A DNA stretch of 46,173 bases, taken from a virus. Within the stretch, counting starts at the first letter, position 1; the number at the start of each line of letters is the position of its first letter. Shown piece after piece: positions 8,986-15,624 of the stretch. Made by a program: the position numbers and the translations under genes. The notes under the pieces were generated by a model, which had not been told where the DNA came from, ran no database searches, and saw only the letters and a list, made by a program, of their open reading frames with translations. Where the stretch lies: the IMG/VR virus record IMGVR_UViG_3300010293_000007, positions 1-46,173 of that record; one strand, 5' to 3'.

Positions 8986-9453
8986 ATGGTAGAAATCAAA
9001 CTTATTAAAATACATCCAGATGCTATTTTGCCAACACAAGCACACGAAGGAGATAATTGTTGGGATATTTATGCATGTGGAGATACATTAATTCCTGGTT
9101 CAGAAGCTATGGGTGGAGGTTTTGTAACACCAGTTAAAATTGGCAAAGCAGTTGTCCCTGTTGGGTTAAAAATTGCTTATATTACCCCAGGATATGGATT
9201 AGTTTTTAGAGGTCGAAGTGGATTGGCATTCAAACATGATTTGAGAATTCATCCGGGGGAATTGGACAATTTTTATAGGGGCGACATGGGAGTAAAACTC
9301 TATAATTTTTCTGCAAGTAGTTATCAAGTTAAAAAAGGAGATAGAATTGCACAAATTAAAATTGAGAAAAATTATGATGCTTCTTTCGAATTTACAGATA
9401 CTGTAGATGAAACTACTAGAGGCGAAGGTGGATTTGGTTCAACAGGAAGATAA
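8986..9453 (+). CDS. dut: dUTP diphosphatase (trimeric dUTPase)
   Basis: This 155-residue enzyme would hydrolyse dUTP to dUMP and pyrophosphate, keeping uracil out of phage DNA and supplying dTMP precursors. All five trimeric dUTPase motifs can be placed: motif I around GDNCWDIYA (22-30), motif II GRSGLA (76-81), motif III GELDNFYRGD with the catalytic Asp94 and Tyr97 (91-100), motif IV GDRIAQ (118-123) and the C-terminal glycine-rich motif V RGEGGFGSTG (145-154). The insert MGGGFVTPV near residue 42 makes the loop before motif II slightly long. It is followed after 2 bases by the clamp loader gene, so the two are probably co-transcribed early. Confidence 0.93.
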   Translation: MVEIKLIKIHPDAILPTQAHEGDNCWDIYACGDTLIPGSEAMGGGFVTPVKIGKAVVPVGLKIAYITPGYGLVFRGRSGLAFKHDLRIHPGELDNFYRGDMGVKLYNFSASSYQVKKGDRIAQIKIEKNYDASFEFTDTVDETTRGEGGFGSTGR

Positions 9454-9455
9454 AA

Positions 9456-10385
9456 ATGTCATTAGATTTCAAAGGGCTCTGGGTAGAAAAATATAGACCA
9501 CAGACATTAAATGATTTAATCATTGATGAACGTTCTAAAGCAGTTTTATTAGAGTGTATTTCTAAAGGTGAAATTCCCCATTTATTATTCGCGGGATCAC
9601 CAGGAATTGGGAAAACTTGCGCTTCAAAAATAATTGTTAATGACATTCTTAAATGTGATTACCTCTATATCAACGCATCTGATGAAAATGGTATTGATAC
9701 AATAAGAACAAAAATAGCGGGATTTGCACAAACAAAATCATTTGATGGAAAGGTTAAAGTAATTATATGTGATGAAATGGATGCGCAAACAGCCCAAGCA
9801 CAAGCTGCAATGCGTAATATGATGGAAACATATTCCAAGTATACACGATTCATATTAACAGCAAATCATAAACACAAGATTATTCCCGCTCTTCAATCAA
9901 GATGTCAAGCTATAGAACTTAAACCAGATTTAAAACAAACTGTAAAAAGATGTTATGAAATACTAGCAAAAGAAAATATAAAAATTAATTCAGAACAAAA
10001 ATCTAAATTTGTTGAATTAATAAAATTGAAGTTTCCTGATATTAGATCAATTATAAACGAACTTCAGAAAAATAGTATTAGTGGAAGTCTAGATATACTT
10101 AACATATATGTTAGTAAACAATTACTAGAAAAGATTTTACAATGTATAAAAGATAAAAGTTCATTAGAATTAAGGAAATATCTAATTGAACATGAAGAAG
10201 AATTTCAAGGAGATTATGATAATTTAATGACAGAATTTCTGAATTATCTATATGAACAGCCTTTGAATGATTTGAAAAAGAAAGAAATGATAGCTATAAT
10301 TGCTGATCATCTTTTCAAGGCGCAGTTTATTTTAGATAAAGAAATTAATTGCTTTGCTTGTTGGATTAATTTAGAAAAGGTTTAG
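9456..10385 (+). CDS. gp44: Sliding clamp loader large subunit (gp44-like AAA+ ATPase)
   Basis: This is a 309-residue AAA+ protein. It begins with WVEKYRPQTLNDL, the typical start of clamp loader/RFC small subunits. Walker A is GSPGIGKT (47-54), Walker B is VIICDEMD (102-109), a sensor-1 region TANHKHKI is present, and the SRC arginine-finger motif lies at 148-150. T4 gp44 is 319 residues, so the length matches. It would use ATP to open and load the gp45 clamp onto primer-template DNA. The clamp gene is about 25 kb away on the other strand, unlike the adjacent 45-44-62 order of T4, and no clear gp62 was found in the window. Confidence 0.92.
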   Translation: MSLDFKGLWVEKYRPQTLNDLIIDERSKAVLLECISKGEIPHLLFAGSPGIGKTCASKIIVNDILKCDYLYINASDENGIDTIRTKIAGFAQTKSFDGKVKVIICDEMDAQTAQAQAAMRNMMETYSKYTRFILTANHKHKIIPALQSRCQAIELKPDLKQTVKRCYEILAKENIKINSEQKSKFVELIKLKFPDIRSIINELQKNSISGSLDILNIYVSKQLLEKILQCIKDKSSLELRKYLIEHEEEFQGDYDNLMTEFLNYLYEQPLNDLKKKEMIAIIADHLFKAQFILDKEINCFACWINLEKV

Positions 10386-10753
10386 TTTCTCTTAAAATAA
10401 TTCGGATCATCAGGGTTGTCCCAAGATTTTCTAGGTGGTTTGGGTTTATTACCACTGCGATCAAAAAATAGCGGATTAAATGGATTTTTTACATCTCTCG
10501 GATTTGGTTTTATCACAGTTGTTGTTCCGCCAGATGAAGCTTTATATGTTTCCCCACCATGCATTGAATCCCAATAAGATTTCATATCTTGTAGTAATTC
10601 ATCCATGTTTTTAATTTGGGAATAATTTCTTGTGTTAAAATAACCTTCTATAAAATCATAAAATCGATATTTTAAGCCTTCTGAAAATTTATCATCTCCA
10701 GTATACATATCATCATATAATTCAGCTAACAGTTCTTGATCTTTTTTTTGCAT
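10382..10753 (-). CDS. Small protein with capsid-targeting-like leader (A)
   Basis: This is a 123-residue protein. ATG at 10753 is favoured over an upstream in-frame TTG at 10768, because it gives the N-terminus MQKKDQELLAELYDDMYTG, nearly identical to that of the upstream gene (MQKKDQELLAKAYEQILSE). After this leader the proteins differ. The remainder is hydrophilic, with a Lys/Pro/Asp-rich C-terminus (KPKPPRKSWDNPDDPN). I know no enzymatic domain here. The shared leader is compared under findings and resembles T4 capsid-targeting sequences. The 3' end meets gp44 tail-to-tail with a 4-base overlap. Confidence 0.6.
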   Translation of the reverse strand: MQKKDQELLAELYDDMYTGDDKFSEGLKYRFYDFIEGYFNTRNYSQIKNMDELLQDMKSYWDSMHGGETYKASSGGTTTVIKPNPRDVKNPFNPLFFDRSGNKPKPPRKSWDNPDDPNYFKRN

Positions 10754-10758
10754 TGTTT

Positions 10759-11202
10759 TTATTCCCAATCCGATCCTATATATGTTCCTTTTTTTATGGT
10801 TGATTGTGAAGATTGTTGCGGGGATTGTTGTTCATTATGTTTTTGTTTTGCAATATTAATTAACCATGCTTCGGCTTTATCTGGTCCTAATGTTCTTGCA
10901 ATAGAATTTATTTTGTTTATTTCGTCCTGGGAAAGATCACTAAGAATTTCTAAATAATCATGAATTTCTATGCCCCCTTTATAATATTCACCTTTTGTTT
11001 CAGGCATGTTTTTTTGAATTGCTTCGATTCTTTGTTGGACAAAATTGTTTGTATTTTGTGGAAGTTGATCACGATTACAACTTACAGCACCCATTGCTGT
11101 TGCACCCATAAGCCCAGCCGCCAGTGCTCCTTTCCAATTTAATTTTTCAGAAAGTATTTGTTCATATGCTTTGGCTAATAGTTCTTGATCTTTTTTTTGC
11201 AT
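10759..11202 (-). CDS. Small protein with leader plus hydrophobic lipobox-like segment (B)
   Basis: This is a 147-residue protein whose ATG overlaps the stop of the upstream gene (TAATG). Residues 1-19 form the shared leader ending ILSE, which fits the L/I-x-E cleavage rule of the T4 prohead protease. Directly after it come KLNWKG and a hydrophobic stretch, ALAAGLMGATAMGAVSC (about 26-42), which looks like a signal peptide ending in a cysteine. The rest is hydrophilic and helical, with a Gln/Ser-rich tail. If the leader is cut, the mature protein would start with a membrane-targeting signal. This is inference from sequence pattern. No known family is recognised. Confidence 0.6.
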   Translation of the reverse strand: MQKKDQELLAKAYEQILSEKLNWKGALAAGLMGATAMGAVSCNRDQLPQNTNNFVQQRIEAIQKNMPETKGEYYKGGIEIHDYLEILSDLSQDEINKINSIARTLGPDKAEAWLINIAKQKHNEQQSPQQSSQSTIKKGTYIGSDWE

Positions 11203-11873
11203 TATTGTATATATCTGCTTGTTGCAGGTGCTGGAGGTTCATTTTCACCTACATATTCTGGCTCCATTGATTCCCCTTCTGCTGTGGATGTGTTTGAAGT
11301 TATTTCGGGTACTGTTTTATCCAAATGATAATCATAAACTAAATCTTGAAGAACACTTTGCATATCTCCGGTAACTGTATTACCATTTTCATCTTCAGCA
11401 AAAACATATGTTGTACCCTGACTGCCTGGTGTTGTGACGGCGACAACAAAGAAAAAACGGCCGTCGGGCATCCGAGCTGCATAGGTATTTGCTCTTTTTA
11501 CTTTTCCAAAAGAAAGTATTCGATGGGCGCGATTATATCGTTTTTGAAGACCTTCTAACGATGTACTTTCAGGGTCAAAACCTTCTTCTTGTTCAAAAGA
11601 CGTTTCTTCATCTTCCATTGCATGATTTAAACCATTAATATCTGCGATATCTGCTGCTTCAACCTCCCGCAATCTTGCAATTACTTCATCTCGATTAGCA
11701 ACACCGCCTTCTCCATCTTGAACCAATTCTTCTTCAATTCCATATTGGTTAGCTAAACGTATAAGTTCCCCATCGGACAATGTTTCGAAAGGAAAATCTG
11801 GTCCGTGATCTTCTGTGTATATTTTTGAATATCTTTCAGAAATTAATTGTGCATCTTTTTTATAATTGCTCAT
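11202..11873 (-). CDS. Leader-bearing acidic protein with SAP/HeH-like segment (C)
   Basis: This is a 223-residue acidic protein starting MSNYKKDAQLISERYSKIYTE, a variant of the leader found in the neighbouring genes. Residues about 30-75 (LSDGELIRLANQYGIEEELV ... ANRDEVIARLREVE) have the spacing of SAP/HeH or Rho-N-like helix-extension-helix modules, which bind nucleic acid in other proteins. A compact beta-rich region follows at about 130-185 (GRFFFVVAVTTPGSQGTTYVFAEDENG). The tail is Ser/Thr/Pro/Glu-rich. It has a late promoter motif 5 bases before its ATG. A DNA-associated protein of the virion interior is a reasonable guess, not a demonstration. Confidence 0.6.
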   Translation of the reverse strand: MSNYKKDAQLISERYSKIYTEDHGPDFPFETLSDGELIRLANQYGIEEELVQDGEGGVANRDEVIARLREVEAADIADINGLNHAMEDEETSFEQEEGFDPESTSLEGLQKRYNRAHRILSFGKVKRANTYAARMPDGRFFFVVAVTTPGSQGTTYVFAEDENGNTVTGDMQSVLQDLVYDYHLDKTVPEITSNTSTAEGESMEPEYVGENEPPAPATSRYIQ

Positions 11874-11884
11874 GTTATTATTTA
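11874..11884 (-). promoter_or_regulatory. Late promoter motif before gene C
   Basis: On the minus strand TAAATA (11884-11879) stands 5 bases before the ATG at 11873, in the 12-base gap after the upstream gene. Confidence 0.5.
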
Positions 11885-11885
11885 A

Positions 11886-12281
11886 TTAAAATACCTTATC
11901 TTCTTGCATTGCACTGTCAATCATTTCTCTCCACTCTGATACATTAGAATATAACCATTCCGTTCGTGGGGGTATTACCCATTCAGGGTATATTTTATCA
12001 GCATCGCGCCAGCAAAATCCTTGATTAGCCAACCATTCTAAACGTGTAGTATCGGAAATATTTGTTTCTTCCTCTTCAAGATCAGCATCTTCAGGTGTTT
12101 CTGATTCAGGTATTTCTGGGTTTTGGTTTATTAAATCACGCTGTTCTTTTCTTTTAACCCAATCAGGCATATCTTCTTGTTCGATTGCTTGTCTTGAATC
12201 ATTAACATTTTCTGTTATTGCAATATATGCTTTTGCAAGAGCATCATTATCTTTCATGCTTTTATTATGAAATGTATTCAT
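11886..12281 (-). CDS. Small acidic protein with capsid-targeting-like leader (D)
   Basis: This is a 131-residue, very acidic protein. The N-terminus is MNTFHNKSMKDNDALAKAYI followed by AITE, containing the D-x-L-A-x-A-Y core of the leader family and an ITE that could be a prohead protease site. The middle is rich in Glu and Asp (PEIPESETPEDADLEEEE), and the C-terminus has several Trp residues (RLEWLANQGFCWRDADKIYP). I do not recognise a family. It is preceded by a late promoter motif and a strongly structured intergenic region. Confidence 0.6.
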   Translation of the reverse strand: MNTFHNKSMKDNDALAKAYIAITENVNDSRQAIEQEDMPDWVKRKEQRDLINQNPEIPESETPEDADLEEEETNISDTTRLEWLANQGFCWRDADKIYPEWVIPPRTEWLYSNVSEWREMIDSAMQEDKVF

Positions 12282-12292
12282 AAAAATATTTA
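12282..12292 (-). promoter_or_regulatory. Late promoter motif before gene D
   Basis: On the minus strand TAAATA (12292-12287) is followed by 5 T-rich bases and ATG at 12281. Confidence 0.55.
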
Positions 12293-12311
12293 GTATTTAA
12301 TTGAAAAATAT

Positions 12312-12359
12312 TATAGGCTCTAGAACCTATAATCGCATATATAGCCTCTAGAGCCTATA
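12312..12359. repeat. Large interrupted inverted repeat (hairpin)
   Basis: TATAGGCTCTAGA at 12312-12324 pairs perfectly with TCTAGAGCCTATA at 12347-12359. After two mismatches the pairing continues inwards (CTATA with TATAG), leaving a loop of roughly eight bases. Each half is also a near-palindrome centred on CTAG. It lies between two minus-strand genes and could be a terminator or processing site for the upstream transcript. No long T-run follows on either strand, so a classical intrinsic terminator is not assured. Confidence 0.7.
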
Positions 12360-12372
12360 TTTTATCCCCCCT

Positions 12373-12395
12373 TTGATATCAATTTTTGATATCAA
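12373..12395. repeat. Twin TTGATATCAA palindromes
   Basis: The perfect 10-bp palindrome TTGATATCAA occurs at 12373-12382 and again at 12386-12395, 13 bases apart centre to centre. Paired palindromes of this kind are typical of operator sites for dimeric regulators. The pair lies just downstream of gene E and next to the large hairpin. No known operator is matched. Confidence 0.6.
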
Positions 12396-12403
12396 TATAT
12401 TTC

Positions 12404-12664
12404 TTAAATTTCATGATAATGCATCGATTGATGTTCTTGTGATTGCACTGTTGCGTTCTCATAACCAACATCATAACCCGCATCCCATGCAGCTTTTAAC
12501 ATATGTTTAATTTCAATATCTTCACCTTCAGGATCGGGGTGTTGCTCATACCATTTTTCAAATTGTTCATCTGATGTTGGTATCGCCGGGCGTGAATATT
12601 GATCATATTGTTCCGAATATAAATCCGCCAAATTTCTTTGATCTTGTTTAGTGTATGGTTTCAT
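12404..12664 (-). CDS. Small protein with leader-like N-terminus (E)
   Basis: This is an 86-residue hydrophilic protein whose ATG overlaps the stop of the upstream gene by one base. The N-terminus MKPYTKQDQRNLADLYSEQY follows the K-x-D-x-x-x-L-A-x-x-Y pattern of the neighbouring leader proteins. The rest is acidic, with an AAWDAGYDVGYENA helix that is common in small phage proteins of unknown function. A TAAATA lies directly against the start codon with no spacer, so translation is more likely coupled to the upstream gene. Confidence 0.55.
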   Translation of the reverse strand: MKPYTKQDQRNLADLYSEQYDQYSRPAIPTSDEQFEKWYEQHPDPEGEDIEIKHMLKAAWDAGYDVGYENATVQSQEHQSMHYHEI

Positions 12665-13254
12665 TATTTATACTCTTTCAAACCTTTAAGATAGTCTTTT
12701 GTATATGAATTAACTTCTTGTGATGGTGTCGCAGGTTTTGAATCAATAGTTGTATTGGTATTTTTTAGCACATAATCAGATGTAGTATATTTCCCATCAC
12801 CTTTATCTGTTACATTTGTAATGGCTTTATCATCTGTTTTGAGTTCTTTGGGTTTAATATCAACAGGATGTTGTTTACGAGCGGCATCGGGAATTGGCGG
12901 TAAATTGGGATAAAATGTTACAGGTTCGACAATGTCAGTGGGAATAGATGCATAATGTGTATAACGACCGCCGCCATTATCCAATGCAATATCTAACATA
13001 ACATCCGTATCTGCAGTATCTGCATTTGCGGGATATCTAGTTGGCATTTGATCTCTAATACCAACCACTCTCACATGTAATCCAGAATCAATCATTTGGT
13101 CTAATAATTCTTGAACATTTTTTCCAAGAACTTTATATGATTCAGAAGATTTGAAATTATCATTAAATTTCAGAACATTCCCCACTTCAAATCCGCCACG
13201 TTGAAACTTTTTCATGTAGCTTTCAATAAGTTTTAAATAACGACGCTTAGCCAT
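12664..13254 (-). CDS. Late small protein, possible internal head protein (H)
   Basis: This is a 196-residue protein. ATG at 13254 is chosen over an upstream in-frame start at 13284, because a late promoter motif stands exactly 5 bases before it. The N-terminus MAKRRYLKLIESYMKKFQRG is basic and amphipathic and contains a LIE tripeptide that could serve as a prohead protease site. A beta-rich domain follows at about 20-120 (GNVLKFNDNF, LHVRVVGI, DTDVMLDIALDNGGGRYTHY). The C-terminus is Thr/Lys/Pro-rich. No family is recognised. Confidence 0.55.
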   Translation of the reverse strand: MAKRRYLKLIESYMKKFQRGGFEVGNVLKFNDNFKSSESYKVLGKNVQELLDQMIDSGLHVRVVGIRDQMPTRYPANADTADTDVMLDIALDNGGGRYTHYASIPTDIVEPVTFYPNLPPIPDAARKQHPVDIKPKELKTDDKAITNVTDKGDGKYTTSDYVLKNTNTTIDSKPATPSQEVNSYTKDYLKGLKEYK

Positions 13255-13265
13255 AAAATTATTTA
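13255..13265 (-). promoter_or_regulatory. Late promoter motif before gene H
   Basis: On the minus strand TAAATA (13265-13260) is followed by 5 bases and ATG at 13254. It is one of a divergent pair in a 43-base intergenic region. Confidence 0.55.
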
Positions 13266-13285
13266 TCACCTTGTAGTGGGTCAAT

Positions 13286-13297
13286 TAAATAATTTTA
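13286..13297 (+). promoter_or_regulatory. Late promoter motif before gene 25
   Basis: TAAATA at 13286-13291 is followed by 6 bases and ATG at 13298, the first gene of the main baseplate operon. It faces the motif of gene H across a short divergent region. Confidence 0.6.
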
Positions 13298-13786
13298 ATG
13301 GCAAATGTAAAATTAAAATCTATTGGTGTTTCTGATAAAGACGCCCAAAGTATAAAAAAGAAATATCTTTACAAAGATGTGCTATTAGATTTAAAACCAG
13401 AATATTCATATAATGCACAATTTAATAAACAAGAAAGATTAAAAGATATTGATGTGTTATATGATGTAGAAGCAGTTAAAAATAGTATTGTAAATTGTTT
13501 CTTGACAATACCCGGCCAAAAAATCCTCAATCCTTTATTTGGTATGGATTTAAGATCTTATGTATTTGAACCAGTTAATAATTATACAACAGAATTAATT
13601 CGGCATGACATCACAGACCGTCTTCCAAAAATGGAACCAAGAATTACTATTGAAAATGTTTCAGTTGAAGCAAATATTGATGAACAACAATATGATATTA
13701 TCATGCAAATAAATGTTCCTAGTCTTGATGTATATGGATTGAGTCTAGAAGGTAAATTAAATAATAATGGATATACATTGATATAA
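13298..13786 (+). CDS. gp25: Baseplate wedge protein gp25
   Basis: This is a 162-residue protein with the gp25/lysozyme-like baseplate fold. The key features are the central NCFLTIPGQKILNPLFGMDL segment (about residues 69-88) and the conserved EPR motif within PKMEPRITIENVSV (about 111-124). gp25 proteins form part of the inner baseplate wedge and contact the sheath to start contraction. T4 gp25 is 132 residues. The extra length is mainly N-terminal. Gene 6 begins on the last base of this gene's stop (TAATG), the classic 25-6 gene pair of contractile tails. Confidence 0.88.
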   Translation: MANVKLKSIGVSDKDAQSIKKKYLYKDVLLDLKPEYSYNAQFNKQERLKDIDVLYDVEAVKNSIVNCFLTIPGQKILNPLFGMDLRSYVFEPVNNYTTELIRHDITDRLPKMEPRITIENVSVEANIDEQQYDIIMQINVPSLDVYGLSLEGKLNNNGYTLI

Positions 13787-15624
13787 TGAGTACAACAACA
13801 GACCAATTTACAGATTATCAACTTCCTTCCGATGCATATGTTGCATTTGATGCGTTATCATTAAAGGATTTCATAATAAATCGATTAAACGATAATTCAT
13901 CTTTTACTGACCAAAATTATGAGGGAAGCAATCTCGCTGCGTTTATAGATATAATTGCATATTCATACCATGTATTGTTATTTTATTTGAACAATACAGC
14001 TGCAGAGGGAATGTTCAATCAAGCAACCCTTTATGAGAACATGAATAAAATCATTAGTCTCATAAATTATAAACCAACAGGCAAACAAACCGCATTGTTA
14101 TCTATAAATGCTTCCGCTGATTCAAATCTTATCGCGGGTGATTATACAATTCCAAAATATTCATTTTTCATTGTCGATGGCATCCAATACACATTTAATA
14201 AAGATTATTCATTTACAAAGCTTACTAACAGTGTAGAAGATTTAACTGAATTAACAGATACAGTTATTTTATATCAAGGTACAATTGGTGAGTATCCAAA
14301 TTATACAGCAGAAGGTGAAGATTTTGAGACATTAATAGTTGTAGTTGATAATGTTGTTGATGAAACAGATCAACGATTTATTGCTGGTGATACGATTTCT
14401 GTTTATGTAAAAGAAGCCGCATCAGATACATATTATGAATATACAGAAGTGGAAAATCTGTATTTATCTGAACCTTCAGAACGTGTTTATGAACTTCGTT
14501 TAAATGAAAACGGACATTATGAAATTAAGTTTGGAAATGGTAAATCAGGAAAAAAACTAAGTGAAGACGATATTGTCAAGGTCTTTTATATCTTGAGCGA
14601 TAACCTCAAAGGTGTAATAAATAAAGCGCAATTAAATGGCAATCGTCTTAATCGATTTGCTTCTGAAACATTCAGTGAAATCTATAATGATATTACACCA
14701 AATATTGAATATCTAACATTAATAGACAAGACAAATAGTTCATATTTATCATTTGCAAATACAAGTAATTCTACTGTTCCAAGTGAAGAAGAAACAGTAG
14801 ACGATTTAAAAGTAAATGTTCCGAGAATTTTTTCATCACAATTAAGATTAGTAACTGAAGCTGATTATGAAGTATTTCTACAAAAAACATTTCCAAATCT
14901 AATTAATTCAATAAAGGTTGTTAATAATGAAACATATATTAATGGTTATATTCAATACTTTTATGATATCTGTGTTGACCCGGGTAAAACAAATCGTGCA
15001 ATAATCAATTCAGTTAATTTTGCGGATAGTTGTGATTTTAATAATATTAATATCTTTGTAGTTCCGAAATTTACAATTACTGAAGATGAATCCTACCCTC
15101 CATTTCTATCAACAAGTTTTAAACAATTAATAGTTGATACAGCTACACCCAAAAAAATGATTTCAAATGAAGTAGTCCCACGGGATCCCATTTACAAAAC
15201 ATTTGATATTGGATTTTCAAACAATATAACAGGGGTTCTAAATAAAGATGAAATTATTACAGATACGAAATTATATATTGTTCGTGAAAACAAAAGCAAA
15301 ATTAATAAATTTACAATAAGATCACAAGTTATAGGTTTAATAAGAGATTTTTTTGGTGCGGATAATAATGAACTCAGTAGCCCATTGTTGTTTTCATCAT
15401 TAACATCAGAAATTCTAAGTTTGAATGGTGTAAAATCAGTTTATACAAAAAATACAGAACAAAATGTAATTTTTAGTGGGTTGTCGTTTATTGCGTGGAA
15501 CCCATTATATCCTGATGATGATATTGAAATTGTAAATCAAGATACAACACTACCTTATTTCATGTTTCCATATCTTTGGAGACCAAATTCCCTAATTAAC
15601 AACATCGAAGTAATTGATGAGTAG
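13786..15624 (+). CDS. gp6: Baseplate wedge protein gp6 (baseplate J-like)
   Basis: This is a 612-residue protein close to T4 gp6 in size (660). The N-terminal region with SFTDQNYEGSNLAAFIDIIA followed by YSYHVLLFYLNNTAAEGMF (about residues 42-80) is characteristic of gp6/gpJ-like wedge proteins, which dimerise into the baseplate ring. A later PRIFSSQLRLVTEADYEVFL segment (about 347-366) matches the standard 'vTxxDYExl' phrase of the family. It is translationally coupled to gp25 upstream. The next gene begins 8 bases before its end. Confidence 0.88.
   Translation: MSTTTDQFTDYQLPSDAYVAFDALSLKDFIINRLNDNSSFTDQNYEGSNLAAFIDIIAYSYHVLLFYLNNTAAEGMFNQATLYENMNKIISLINYKPTGKQTALLSINASADSNLIAGDYTIPKYSFFIVDGIQYTFNKDYSFTKLTNSVEDLTELTDTVILYQGTIGEYPNYTAEGEDFETLIVVVDNVVDETDQRFIAGDTISVYVKEAASDTYYEYTEVENLYLSEPSERVYELRLNENGHYEIKFGNGKSGKKLSEDDIVKVFYILSDNLKGVINKAQLNGNRLNRFASETFSEIYNDITPNIEYLTLIDKTNSSYLSFANTSNSTVPSEEETVDDLKVNVPRIFSSQLRLVTEADYEVFLQKTFPNLINSIKVVNNETYINGYIQYFYDICVDPGKTNRAIINSVNFADSCDFNNINIFVVPKFTITEDESYPPFLSTSFKQLIVDTATPKKMISNEVVPRDPIYKTFDIGFSNNITGVLNKDEIITDTKLYIVRENKSKINKFTIRSQVIGLIRDFFGADNNELSSPLLFSSLTSEILSLNGVKSVYTKNTEQNVIFSGLSFIAWNPLYPDDDIEIVNQDTTLPYFMFPYLWRPNSLINNIEVIDE

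Noticed and set aside
10754-10768. Upstream TTG start for the gene ending at 10382
   Set aside because: It would overlap the previous gene's stop and add five residues before the leader, while the internal ATG reproduces the neighbour's N-terminus exactly.
12665-12670. TAAATA directly before the ATG of gene E
   Set aside because: Spacing is zero, so transcription would begin inside the gene. Coupling through the one-base stop/start overlap explains expression better.
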